Shown here piece after piece: positions 47,262 to 58,700 of a DNA stretch of 64,000 nucleotides. Below the pieces are notes generated by a model. That model made no database searches. It saw only the letters and a list, made by a program, of their open reading frames with translations, and was not told where the DNA came from. The DNA is from Trichoderma breve. Its lineage: Eukaryota > Ascomycota > Sordariomycetes > Hypocreales > Hypocreaceae. The number at the start of each line of letters is the position of its first letter. Position 1 is the stretch's first letter. The translations under genes and the position numbers were made by a program. The DNA is taken from positions 5,146,001-5,210,000 of the forward strand of contig NC_079233.1 in NCBI RefSeq assembly GCF_028502605.1, in the 5' to 3' direction.

Positions 47262-49668
47262 ATGTTGAAGCTCACGGCGCTCGTTGCGCTCTTGCTGGGC
47301 GCGGCGTCTGCTACGCCGACTCCTAGCCCTCCGGCAAGCGATGAGGGCATCACCAAGCGTGCCACCAGCTTCTATTACCCCAACATGGACCATGTCAATG
47401 CGCCCAGGGGTTTCGCTCCTGACCTGGACGGCGACTTCAACTACCCCATCTATCAGACTGTCAACTCAGGAGATGGAAATGCTCTCCAGAATGCTATCAA
47501 CACTGATGGAAAGGGTGGCTCTCGTCATCCACAGTGGTTTGCCTCACAGCCACGAGTATGTGTTCCTTAATGCAAATATTCGTATAGATGGGTATCTAAC
47601 GTTAGTGTCCAGGTTGTTTACATTCCTCCAGGGACATATACCATCTCCAAGACTCTGAGATTCAACACTGATACCATTTTAATGGGCGACCCAACTAATC
47701 CTCCCATTATTAAGGCTGCTGCCGGTTTCTCAGGCGATCAGACTCTTATCAGCGCTCAAGACCCCTCCACCAACGAGAAGGGAGAGCTTTCTTTCGCCGT
47801 AGCTATTAAGAATTTGGTATTGGACACTACAGCTATACCAGGTGGAAATTCATTTACTGCCTTATGGTGGGGTGTTGCTCAAGCTGCGCATCTGCAGAAT
47901 GTACGCATTACTATGAGTTCCTCCTCGGGCGGAAACGGCCATACCGGCATCCGGATGGGTCGCGGCTCAACACTCGGCCTCGCCGACGTTCGCGTTGAAC
48001 GCGGCCAGAACGGTATTTGGATTGATGGACATCAACAAGCGTCGTTTCACAACATTTATTTCTTTCAAAATACTATAGGCATGCTCATCAGCGGTGGCAA
48101 TACCTTCAGCATTTTCTCGTCAACCTTCGACACCTGTGGAACCGGCATTTCAAACACTGGAGGTTCGCCCTGGATCGCCCTGATTGATGCAAAGTCAATC
48201 AATTCCGGTGTTACTTTCACAACTACCCAGTTCCCTTCATTTATGATTGAGAATTTGACAAAAGATAATGGCACACCTGTCGTTGTTGCCCGAGGCTCAA
48301 CTTTGGTTGGCGCTTCTAGCCATGTCAACACTTACTCTTACGGCAACACCGTGGGCAGAAACCCTACTTACGGCGATGTTACGTCTAGTAATACGAGACC
48401 TGGTGCTCTTGCCCCTGGTGGTCGTTACCCTTATGTGGCTCCCCCTACTTATGGAGATCTGCCCATCTCGAGCTTTCTCAACGTCAAGGACCCAGCGCAG
48501 AACGGCGGGAGGACGGTCAAAGGTGATAACACGATTGATGAAGCACCGGCCCTTAATGCCATCCTGGAACTTGCAGCAAGCCAGAATAAGGTTGCTTATT
48601 TTCCTTTTGGCAAGTATCGGGTGGATTCCACTCTTTTTATCCCTAAGGGTTCCCGCATCGTGGGTGAGGCTTGGGCCACCATCACTGGTAACGGCAACTT
48701 TTTCAAGAACGAAAACAGCCCACAACCCGTGGTCTCAGTTGGCCGTGCAGGCGATGTTGGAATTGCACAGATTCAAGACATGCGTTTTACCGTTAATGAC
48801 GTTCTTTCAGGAGCCATTGTCGTTCAGTTCAATATGGCTGGCAACAACCCTGGTGATGTTGCTCTTTGGAACTCTTTGGTCACTGTTGGTGGCACACGAG
48901 GTGCTTCAGCCTTGGCTAATGCTTGTACCAACAATAGCAATGAATGTAAGGGTGCTTTCATTGGTATCCACGTGGCAAAGGGATCATCTCCTTACATCCA
49001 AAACGTTTGGAACTGGGTTGCGGATCACATCGCTGAGAACTTCAGTGGCGGCACCTCGATTGCAGGAAAAGGTGGTATTTTGGTTCAGTCAACGAAAGCA
49101 ACTTGGCTTTATGCGATAGGAAGTGAGCATTGGTGGTTGTACCAACTCAATCTTCACAATGCTGCCAACGTTGTTGTGTCTCTGCTCCAGGCGGAGACCA
49201 ACTACCACCAAGGCGCCAACACGCAGCAGATTCCTCCCGCTCCTTGGGTTGCAAATATTGGTACTTGGGGCGACCCTGATTTCGCTTGGTGCAACGGTGG
49301 TGATAAAAGATGCCGTATGGGCCCTGCAAACTTCATCAACGGAGGTTCCAACATCTACACATATGCCTCCGCGGCATGGGCTTTCTTCAGCGGCCCTGGC
49401 CAGGGCTGCGCTCAATTCGAATGTCAACGTAAGTTCTAATATCTCTTTCAAAAACCTCTTTCATTTCTTTGAATGTGACTAACATTGAATAAAAGAAACC
49501 ATGCACTGGATTGCCAGCACCCCCAGCAACCTTCAGGCTTTCGGACTCTGCTCCAAGGATTCCGTCAACACACTGCGTCTGGGCGACGGCACATTTATCA
49601 ACACCCAGAATGGATACACTGGCGGCTGGACTCCCGGCGGTGGTGATGTTGGCCGTTATACTACTTAA
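47262..49668 (+). CDS. bgn13.1: secreted GH55 beta-1,3-glucanase, BGN13.1 type, 760 aa
   Basis: Exons 47262-47555, 47613-49428 and 49496-49668 join in frame to 760 residues. The protein hydrolyses beta-1,3-glucan and in Trichoderma is linked to attack on fungal cell walls. A signal peptide (MLKLTALVALLLGAASA) is followed by a short propeptide ending in a KR Kex2-type site at about residues 32-33. Two right-handed beta-helix (pectate lyase 3-like) domains make up the GH55 fold: YPIYQTVNSGDGNALQ opens the first and FPFGKYRVDSTLFIPKG lies in the second. The sequence closely matches, from memory, the T. harzianum endo-glucanase BGN13.1 (about 760 aa). Many exo-acting GH55 enzymes share the fold, so endo versus exo action rests on that resemblance. 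Confidence 0.95.
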
Positions 49669-50412
49669 TTGACGCTTCGAATGAGCTCAACATCTTGAGC
49701 TAGAACGTAGTGTATGAAGAGCCACATATAACGCGCTATGGAGAGAGCTGCGCAAAAAAAGCCCTCCAATTGTACATATCTATTTAAATGTCAATACGAA
49801 TATATGCACATATAGCTTCTCAAGTTGTCAAAGAGACAAGACATAAAATCTCTTCATAACTCAGCCAAACGGCGACATCACTTCTCACCTAGAACTGTAG
49901 CAAGCTACCTAACCACATGACTACTGTAACTTGTTCTTTTGATAGTTTTCAGTCTCAGTTAGCTTGATGTGAAACTGGTTTCTTCCAAATCGTTTATCAT
50001 GTGTCCTCTTTTGAAGCGCGTACTCACCACCAGAAGCCCAAGCAAGAATCATCATTTTGTTTTTCATCAGGAATCTCTGCATGACGATAGTACAGTGGTC
50101 GGAGAGATAAACAAAGTCGCAAGTAATATGTTTTAGAGTTATTATTCTGTATAGAATGATGTATAAATATAACACAGCCATACACATGGAGAGAGACTAA
50201 GAGGGACCAATATGTTGAACGATAGCAATAAATGGAGAGACTAGCTAGTTGATACACTTTGAGTCTTTGTTTTCACCTTTGACGTATGTTAACGGCACTT
50301 TGTTTTGCTTTACCTACGTGACAATTATCTCTTGCGGCCTTATCAACAATATTTACATCTCGCCACACTGGGCAATGGTGACGTCCATGTTGGGCACATC
50401 CTTTCCTCGTGC

Positions 50413-50441
50413 AACTGTGCCAATAGGGTGGTCAGGTGAGC
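50413..50441 (+). repeat. 29-bp dispersed repeat, copy 2
   Basis: This copy differs at one position from 45242-45270 and has the same orientation. No gene start lies within 1 kb on either strand that would explain it as a promoter element of a known gene. Confidence 0.85.
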
Positions 50442-50506
50442 GCACGGCGACTGAGTTGCAACTTCAAGTTCCTCAGGCCACCCTTAATGCATCCACTGTG
50501 ATGTAT

Positions 50507-50519
50507 CCCCCCCCCCCCC
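50507..50519. repeat. C13 homopolymer
   Basis: A run of 13 C. Together with the G18 and C25 runs elsewhere in the window it marks places where the exact length in the assembly may be wrong. Confidence 0.85.
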
Positions 50520-50861
50520 ACAGTCATCCACCTTTCCAACCACCTTTCCTTTTGGGAGCAGGCAAACGATTGCATTCTAAACCTCCACGCCCAGCATCCA
50601 GCTCTTAATTGCTCCTACTCTCCACCCCCCAACCACGATGGAACACATTTTTCCATGTTCAACTTTTCGTCTTCCTCCGTCACCAACCCTCTTCATCATG
50701 CCCATTTTATCTTCATTGAGCACGGCCCCCCCGGCACTTTGACGGCATCTTATCCATACAAACATAAATGGTCTTCCTTTTTGGGTTATTTTCAGTGAAA
50801 TCATTTTTCTTGTCGCCCAGGGCGTTCAATTTTATTTGTTAATCTGCACACAGAATTTGCA

Positions 50862-50932
50862 AGGTACCTTAGTACCTGTAGGTGGTACTAGGTACCTAGT
50901 ACCTACTAGGAGGTAGTAGTACCTAAAAGTCT
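50862..50932. repeat. GTACCT/ACTAGG palindromic cluster
   Basis: About 70 bp consist of interleaved GGTACC, AGTACC, TAGTAC and CCTACTAGG words. A perfect 14-bp palindrome ACTAGGTACCTAGT lies at 50887-50900. The segment could form hairpins on either strand. Confidence 0.8.
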
Positions 50933-51516
50933 GGTGTGTCGTCCTACTTTCTTTCCTTCTGCCGGTCCTATTGCCTCCCCCTTTTCTTTTTGTGATCATT
51001 TGCCTAATAAATCGATTAGGTGAAGAACCTTCTCCATACGCTTGAGTATAGGTTTACAGAGGCACGACAACCCCTCCAGGGCTGCTAAAGTCCCCCGCAT
51101 CAGCTGTTGCAGACAAGGTCCCGCCCTCCCCTAGTATCGTCATCTTTGTCAAAAGCACCGATTGTGCCATCTAAAATCGCACAAACAAGGCCACCTTCCA
51201 ATGCACTTGCTCACAGTCAAGGCAGATTTTGGTAGTGAATCACACTAGTCTGTGCTTCTACATCCCGAGTCATACCGAAGTTCTTCCCCCTTCCCGTCCA
51301 TTTGCCGGTCAACATTACAACAATAACTCCATGTCAACATTGATTGCAATATTTCCACAATCGTGTGCAATAATCCCTCCTTTGTCTTCCTGAGAGAAAA
51401 ATACTAAACAGATTAACGCCAAGTTTACCCTGACTCCGTCTCCATGTTCTCTTGGATACAAGGCATCGCCGAAATCTACACACGACTCCCAATATCCCCA
51501 TACCCAAATCTACCTT

Positions 51517-52960
51517 GATTGTGCCAACCAAGTGCCATGAAATTAACAGCGAAATATCGGGAGAACAATGAACACCTTTAAACAGCCGCCTCCTGAATCA
51601 CGAGGTTTATTGTGAATGTGGCGACTAAGTGACCTCATCTCTCACTTTTCCCTCAGAAGAGACTTTACGCGATGCGCGCGCATCCAAGCACTTGACATCC
51701 AATTATCCTCCAAGCAACGGCACGTTGTCTCAACCACTATTGCTCCACTACCCAAGTTTATCGTCATTGTGGTTACCAAACGCCATCACATCCGATGCTT
51801 CCTCGACAACCTGCGTACTCACAAAATTCTCCCAATCGAACCATCATACATCCGACCCTCCTCTAGCAGAGCGGTCCAGGGACGAGCGTCGAACCCATTT
51901 GCACCCCTAACATCGGGCTACCTGACACCCATTACTGCGACAACCAACCGCTATCAAATGTCGTTCTTCTTTCAGAGGGACATGCGTGCGCGCCCAAGCG
52001 CCATCACATCCGATTCTCTACTCCGTACCGAGGTAGCACATATGAGGACAAGAAAGAATGCGCTTGAGCAGACCCACTGCCCGTTTTACCGCCAACAGCA
52101 ACCAAACACCAGTACATCCGATTTTGCTCGTCAAAATACATGTTTCTCAATGCCAATTCCTTTCAGAAGACCCTATCTCTAAGTTTGCTTTCATTGACTC
52201 GCCATGACCTCCATTTCTTCCCGCGATTGAGCCACCATCGGCAGGAGTTCGTCATTAAGCTCCATTTTCCCCTTACCTAAGATCACCGCCAACCATCGCC
52301 ATCGCATCCCACTCTTTCTACACGGAAGATGACAGAAGACTCAAAGCAATACGCTTCTCGTATCCCATCTTATATTGACCAAAAGACATCATGTCCGACA
52401 GTTCTTCGACACGTTGAGCATATTTTAACCGGGGGGTTCTGAACTTACCGCACCAGGCTCCTTATCGGTATGCCGGCCAAGCGCCACCAGCTCTTATTTC
52501 TAAAGACACGCGACCTTAACTGAGATACCCTCCCACGAACCTTTCAACGACAAGAAGACGTTATTATGCGGTATATCTTCACCAACGAGGGAGTGCATGA
52601 AATAGGGATTCAGGTCTCGGGCTACCGATGGGTACCCATTAATATTTCTTCTCTGACCTTCTCAACTATTGCTTTACATTTATCGTTATCGCTGGGCGCC
52701 TGTCAAGATTCGGCGCCTCCGAGCACAAGGCATTAGGAAGCAATTTGTCCCGGAAACACTTGACGGCTCTGCCAGTCCTGGACCACAATCCTCACCACGA
52801 CGAAGAGAAGAAAGTAAGCCATTAGCAGACGAGCGTCGCTGGCCCCGATTGACCTGTTATGTAGATTTTTTTTTTTTTCTTGAAGAAAAATTCCCACATT
52901 TCCACTAAACCTCTCCCAGACCATTGGACTTCATATTAATGCAATTTCAGTCGACATCCG
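51517..52960 (+). repeat. degenerate dispersed repeat family, ACATCCGA core
   Basis: Partial copies of a unit like CCAAGCGCCATCACATCCGA occur near 51681, 51775, 51835, 51943, 51993, 52103, 52287, 52378, 52475 and 52947, spaced irregularly at about 50-190 bp or more. The exact string ACATCCGA occurs at least five times in 1.2 kb. Several copies translate to related peptides (TKRHHIRCF, TNRYQMSFF, TKHQYIRF, AKRHQLLF), as if derived from one coding exon. Two copies are preceded by TTTCAG or CCTCAG plus an AGR-GAC string, like repeated splice acceptors. All are interrupted by stops in at least one frame. Confidence 0.6.
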
Positions 52961-53259
52961 ATATCCAAACTACCTTGGACAAAACTGGCCTATACTGAGG
53001 CTCGTCCCTGCATCTCATCTACCATGCCAATTCCGCCCAGCTCACTCATCTTGTCGGAAATTCTCACAGTCGCGCTTTTCTCAGTCTCGTGATTGAATAG
53101 TCAGCACTGTGATTAATACTCTTGAGAGCCAAAGAGTAAACTTATTGCGGTGTCTTCTATCTCCCCGATAGTTATTCCCATCCCTCGACAACCACCGTCG
53201 TCTCTTTCGCCTATACTCGTGTCAGTTTACAAATCAACTACATGATAGTATTAAAAAAG

Positions 53260-54001
53260 CATAACATCACGTCCAGCGCCGTCGTCGCCCCTATTAGGAG
53301 CAACCACACCCCACCCACTCCTCAGATTTAGGAGGTTCTTGTCAAGGAATCTGTCAAGGGTAGTCCCTGTGTGTGCCCTATCACAAGCAAATAAGATCAT
53401 ACCACCATGCCGCCACCAAGAGCGACTACACCACCGCCTGAGCAGGATTTCGTCGAGGAATTTGGTTAGTGTTTATATAAATCTGCTCTATCATGAGCCA
53501 GTAAGTCCATACCGCCACGTCCAGTGCCACCGTCACCGTCGATGCCTCTACCAGTAGCGACTATACCACCACTACTGCCCAGAATTTTGGAGTGTTTCGT
53601 CCAGGAATTAGTTGGTAACAGCACTCCTCAGAAGGCGGAAGCCATCATTCCGAAATCTATCAACTACCGCCTATATATATGTCAGCTTGTTGTAGTACAC
53701 TCAGCCACGCCGGATGAGAATCAAAGAATGCTTTTTTTTTTTAATCTGCTACTATCGCTACTTTCTCCTACTATCGCTACAAGTACTTTCTTCAACCATC
53801 TGCTACTCTTCTCTAGTATCTGCTACTTGACTCTGGTATTTCCTATTATAGCTATATTTCTCTAGAATCCAGAATTAACACTATCTACCTCGTATGAACA
53901 GCTTTAATTGGAGACACGAGATGCCACCACCGCCGCCACTACCAGAAGCGGCCGCACCATCCTCAACACCCAAAGGCGAAGGGTTTCGTCAAAAAATTGT
54001 C
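53260..54001 (+). repeat. tandem proline-rich coding-like repeat, four decayed copies
   Basis: Copies begin near 53260, 53398 and 53517 (spacing 138 and 119 bp), with a fourth at about 53920. Each starts with a CATAMC-type word, continues with CCACCR-rich sequence and a GCGACTAYACCACC or similar block, and ends with TTTCGTC(C)AGGAATT or a relative. Copies one and two finish in matching YCTATCAYRAGCMARTAAG strings. Translated, they share an opening like MPPP, an ATTPPP-like middle and an F(V)QEL-like end. No copy is long enough to call as a gene. Confidence 0.6.
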
Positions 54002-54087
54002 TGACGTCCTACATAGTTATTCTTCACATCACCTTACCCCGGACTCTCATTGAGCATTGAAGAAAGCCGGCCACGGGGAAATATTTT

Positions 54088-54577
54088 TCAGCGTTGAACC
54101 ATCACGACCAACATTATATTCTGGTATATTCTCATGGAACCATTATCTATTTGGTTGGGTTTGAGAACAACCATATTCCGTGACACCTCATCTCTCAAAA
54201 GACACTTTTGCCTTTTTACTACCTCCAGACCAATTGCAATGTTACTATTTGACCCTAATTGCACTACCCAAGCACTTTCCATACTTGTAACCAGTGCTTG
54301 TTTTTCTTCTCATGTGATGTGAACGTGAACAATCCAAAGACGTAGGATCACTGTTCCAGGTAGTGACGGCATTGGCACCAGCCATTAACGACGCAGACTT
54401 AGACAATGAAAAGCCAGTTCCAGCATTAAATGGTTCAGAGAATGAATGGCCGTGTGTAGGATCTTGAGACGTCAGGTCCACCGGTGGGAAATGGTAAAGA
54501 GTGTACGCCACCAAGGTCTCTACGTCCCGCCACCTTGCAATGTTCATCAGCTCTCTGGTTGTATTTATGATGAGCAT
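54088..54577 (-). CDS. possible uncharacterised protein-coding exons
   Basis: Two overlapping minus-strand frames look more protein-like than the surroundings. One runs from an ATG at 54577 to 54245 (110 codons; contains WRDVETLVAYTLYHFPP and HSFSEPFNAGTGFSLSK). The other runs from 54282 to 54088 (64 codons; contains WVVQLGSNSNIAIGLEVVKRQ). They could be exons of one gene, but I could not find a convincing splice junction that joins them in phase. I recognise no family. This is a weak call. Confidence 0.25.
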
Positions 54578-55542
54578 GTCTTATATACATATTCGAATCT
54601 TCTATACGCTAGGTGGCCACTTACACTATGGATGTAGTAGATGTAGCAGATGTGGTAGATGTAAGAAAGACAACAACGGCCACCCAGCCCAATCTGTAAC
54701 GAAAAAAATAAAAACGGCCTCTCCGGCCCATTTTTCAACGAAACCCCCCCCCCCCCCCCCCCCCCCCCAAACCTCTCTCTCCTTTTTTTTTCCTCGCCTC
54801 GAGAGCGAAGTTTCGCCCCGGAGGGCACACCCTTGGCAGGCACGGGGGCCCGCGACGGCTTGGCGGCCGGTGCCTCGGGGGGCACCACGATCTCGACCTC
54901 TTCGGCCTCGGCCTCAGGCTCGCCCATGGCGACGTCCTCATCCTCGTTGGACTCCTTCTTGTCCTTCTTCTTGTCCTTCTTCTTGTCCTTCTTCTTGTCC
55001 TTCTTCTTTTCCTTCTCCTTTTCCTTCTCCTTTTCCTTCTCCTTCTCATCTCTCTTATCCTTCTCCTCCTCGGCCTGGAGGCCCATTGCAACATACTGTT
55101 GCACTTGTTTTTGGGATAAAATTCCATTGGGGCCACGCCCCACGACACCGGCAACTTTGATGATGCCGTGTTCTGTATATATGTAATCAGCCATAAAGTA
55201 CATCTCATAGATCAAAAGTGTGAAACTTACTCGGGCCGCCGCCCTTCTGCCTTCTGGTCCCCTCCTTCTTCTTCTTCTTCTCCTTGGTCTAATAGGAATT
55301 CATGACGGTGCAAATAGGAGAACTCCAGATAAAAAGACTGAGGTTTCCAAGAAAAGAAAAATAAATGGCAGCATGCACCATGGCAATTTTATCCAATGGA
55401 AGATATATCGGGCACTTGGGTAAACAAAACGGCTGGCGCTGCCCTTTTTTTTTTCTAGCAGATACACAACAGCTTTATCCCCTCTCACCTCATCCAACAC
55501 ACTGTAATTCTCGAGATACAGATTCACATATGGTCTGATCAT
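54565..55542 (-). CDS. tentative Lys/Glu-rich (KEKE) protein
   Basis: A three-exon model (55542-55489, 55288-55231, 55172-54565) keeps its frame and would give 239 residues; the first exon is the least certain. Exon 2 to exon 3 joins well (GTAAGT donor, ATACAG acceptor). A compact globular-looking segment containing HGIIKVAGVVGRGPNGILS and QQYVAMGLQAEE is followed by a KEKEKEKE/KKDKKKDK run, an acidic part, and a Pro/Ala-rich part with PPEAPAAKPSRAPVPAKG. The frame then passes through a C25 run (Gly8 on the coding strand), beyond which the tail is doubtful. I do not recognise the family. The overall look is of a basic nuclear or ribosome-linked protein, which is inference. Confidence 0.4.
54744..54768. 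repeat. C25 homopolymer
   Basis: An uninterrupted run of 25 C lies at the 3' end of the tentative KEKE-protein frame, where it would encode a polyglycine run. A length error of one or two bases here would change the predicted C-terminus. Confidence 0.9.
54957..55054. repeat. triplet-like coding repeat (TCCTTCTTCTTG / TTCTCCTT)
   Basis: Twelve-base units TCCTTCTTCTTG repeat about five times and then shift to CTTTTCCTTCTC-type units. On the minus strand they encode KKDK and KEKE repeats. In-frame period suggests expansion within a coding sequence. Confidence 0.8.
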
Positions 55543-55796
55543 GCAAATTGAATCGATATAAGATTCCCTAGACTACCTATTAACCGACACTAATCTTGGA
55601 CAATATATACATGTGAGCAGGCTTGTTCCTGCATCTGATCTACCAACAACGCCAAGTAGCGCATTTTACTCATATTCTCTCTTAGTCTCCTGCCCCTATT
55701 TTGGTAAAACAGCCATGGCACATCGCTTTTTATACATTCCAGCCAACCACTCATCTCAATTTCCTCCATCAAGATGCAGTTCTTCTCTCTTCACCT

Positions 55797-58700
55797 TTAT
55801 ACAGAAGTAGCCGATAGTGGCTTGGTTGCAAGGAGACCAGTGACCTTGTAAAACATGTCTTCGATAGAAGCGCCGGCAAAGGCTGGGGCAGCGTCGAAAA
55901 TGTCTGCCAGGTATTGTTGGGGTATAATGTTGGTCTGAACATCATCGTCATCCATCTCCACATCCTCGTCTGCGTTCTGGGCCTCCTCCATCTCATCATC
56001 GCTCTCAGCGTCTCCTCCCAAGAGGACGGCCAACTTGTTATTATCAGCCTCCTGAGAAGCATTATCGAGTCGCAAATCTTGAAGGGGCTGAGCAGCCAAG
56101 ATGGTCGACGCGTTGGAGCCTTCGGTAATGGTCCAGATCTGGGCAACATCATCAAGCGCGACAAAGCCACTGGTTCCGGGTACTGAAACGAGGCTCACGA
56201 TTCGATGGGGGGTGTTGCAAACGATGAGCGGCTCAGGTTCGCTGGGGTGGAAGACTCCTATGCTAGAGGTGTTTCCGAGAGGAAGGGTGACGGCGAAGTG
56301 GCCAGTTACCGAGTCGACAGCAAGCTGTAGTAGCTCATCGGCTCCAGTCTTAGGGACAACAATTCCATACCGTAGATCGTCGCTCACAACATCATAGACA
56401 TGCAGCTCCTCGGAAAGCACAATCAGATACTGTGACAGGACTCGCAATGAGTGCAGCTGTCCCTTCCAGAGACCCTCCAGAATCTTGACGACTTCACCAG
56501 AGGCCGCATTGATAACATACACTGCTCCCGTGTCGAGAGCGCCAAATGCGGCAAACAAAGTAGAACCGTCTTCCGAAAATGCGAGGCGGGCTTGGGCCTG
56601 TGCAGAACCAGCCGCATCGCCGGGGATGTCTGCGACGACACCAAGTCCATCGCCAATGGGAATTATCCGGGAGCAAACCCAAGTGAACTCCACATTGGCA
56701 TCTGTGTTTCGCGAACCTTCTTGCTGGCGAGCCTTTGGTCGCCATAGACGAACAATGCCGTCTCCAGCAATAGTGGCGAAGCAAGTTGAGGCATTGTTCG
56801 ATGCAAGATCAAGGACAGTCTCGGGGTGGCTCGTTGTATGAGGCGCATTAATCCTAGATACAAGGGCAATTGAGTTATCCTCGCCGTTGACCTGCCAAAA
56901 CTTGAGGTATGACTCGTGCCTCTCCTTGAGGAACTGGTCGCCGGCCTCGCCACTAACTGTTGCGACATCCCTATTTGTAGGAGTCCAGTCATCGACACTG
57001 GCCAGCCACTTTCCATCTGCAGAAAAGGCAATGTGTGTAACGACAGGCTCTTCAATGGCGTAGCCCTTGTTGGTCAAGTTGACGTCTGTAGGTTGTGTCC
57101 GAGCTAAAGCCTGCTTGGAGATGCTCGTAAAGGTTTCGAGGTCAAAAGACTGCAACAGGGGCGCCGAGAACTCTCCAGTCATTGTTGCTTGGCGGCCGTT
57201 GCCGACGCAGACGTGAAGCTTGGAGGGTTCCGTTGCGTTGATTGCAGCGGGTATAGGCCGTCGCACTGTATCCGCTACTGACCAAACGCGCTGCACGAGC
57301 AAGTCTTTAGGTGTCGAAGCTTCGGCGGCGGCGGATTGAATGCCAGAAATATATGTGGTCGGCTTAAGTTCAGCAGTGGATAAGACCATTGTTGAGTTGT
57401 CATCCAGATGCACAACGTAGGATGATCCGCTGGTGGAAACGACAATGTTTTCTACACTGCCTGACAGGTGTGGAAGGAAATCCTTTTTGGCGGTATCCAT
57501 CTGCCACAGCACAAGGACGTTTTCAGAACCTCCAGAGATCATGTAGTTGCCTAGTGAAGAAAGTTAGCAAGGAAATCAGATAATCCAAGAAAGGAAGATA
57601 TGCGGGAACGTACCGTCTCGAGACCACTTGACGGCATGGACCGCCTTTCGGTGCCAGTGGAATTTCTGGGCTTGGATGCCCTCCTTAGAGGAATTGGACT
57701 TTCCAAGTGATTGGCTTCGAGAGAGAGCATCATGGTAGAGATAGATAGCTCCTCGTGCACCACCAACAATAACGTCCACGACGTTCTCAGAGTCGCGTCG
57801 TCCCTTGGACTTGTTCAGGGCAGAAGCTGGATAAACTCTGAAATCGAGAGTGGTGATGATATCGGGCACGTCGAATGAAAAGAAGTCGTACTGCAGCTGT
57901 TCGAAACCGACTGACTGCTTGTGTGAGGCTACACCAAGGAACAGAGAGTCATTGAGAGCACCGACCAAGACAAGGCCATCCTGGCTAGACTCAATCAAGT
58001 GCAAGCCATTGCCCGACTTCTTGGTGCTCAAAATAACCTTTGAGAGCGGAGATGAGAGAATATCCCCGCCATATGCGGTCAATTCCATCCGATTTGACTT
58101 GGCTGATTCAGCTACCACGATAACATCGGCCTTTGAGCCCGAAACCTCGGTAGCGGTCACCGTGATTGCATGAGCCGTGCCTGTCACCGTCTGGAAGCTC
58201 TGGTGTGTCTCGGCGGTCTCTGTCCAGTTCACAAAGTAAATGCGACCGTCTGAGCAGGCAACCCAGAGGTATTCGGGGTTCTGGATGGACAGTTTGGTCG
58301 CAACAATGTTCGCAGGAGACGTGCCCTTTGACGAAGAGGCATCGGCGGCGCCTATCGGGATTCGTCTCAAGAGTAAGGAGTCGCTAGCTGTGTACACTTG
58401 AATGGAGGTGTTGTATGTCAAGATAAGGTATCTAAGGGATATGAGAATGGCTCTTCTTCCGAGGAAAAAATGAATTGGTCTCTTACTGGTCATCTTGGGT
58501 AAGGATTGGATCAATGTCGAGCATTCTACCGCCCATAGGCTTAGAGATTCTCCAGCCAGTTTCTCCATCAAAAAAACGGCCGATCAGTCTCTCATCACCA
58601 TTGCTTTTTGACCTCAACAACGCTCCATTTTGAAGGTTATCCTCGATTTCAGAGTCTCCGTCAGCTGGAGACTCTGCCTGTTCCTCCTCATCGCCTTGCT

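Larger units (their letters stand above)
49669..54087. other. 4.4-kb gene-poor tract with degenerate repeats
   Basis: I find no convincing intact gene between bgn13.1 and about 54.1 kb. The tract contains the second copy of the 29-bp repeat, a C13 run, a GTACCT-rich palindromic cluster, a diffuse family of copies of ACATCCGA-containing repeats, and tandem copies of a proline-rich coding-like unit. The ATG-initiated frame 51616-52182 (188 codons) runs through these repeats and has no recognisable domain, so it is not called as a gene. Confidence 0.55.

Noticed and set aside
51616..52182. 188-codon ATG-started frame
   Set aside because: It runs through the degenerate repeats, mixing different repeat frames, and has no recognisable domain or conserved splice signals. 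Treated as part of the repeat tract.
54501..55186. Plus-strand Ser/Pro-rich long frames opposite the KEKE gene
   Set aside because: They are the antisense of the Lys/Glu repeat (SFLSFFLSFF patterns) and pass through the C25 run; the minus-strand reading has splice signals and a globular segment instead.
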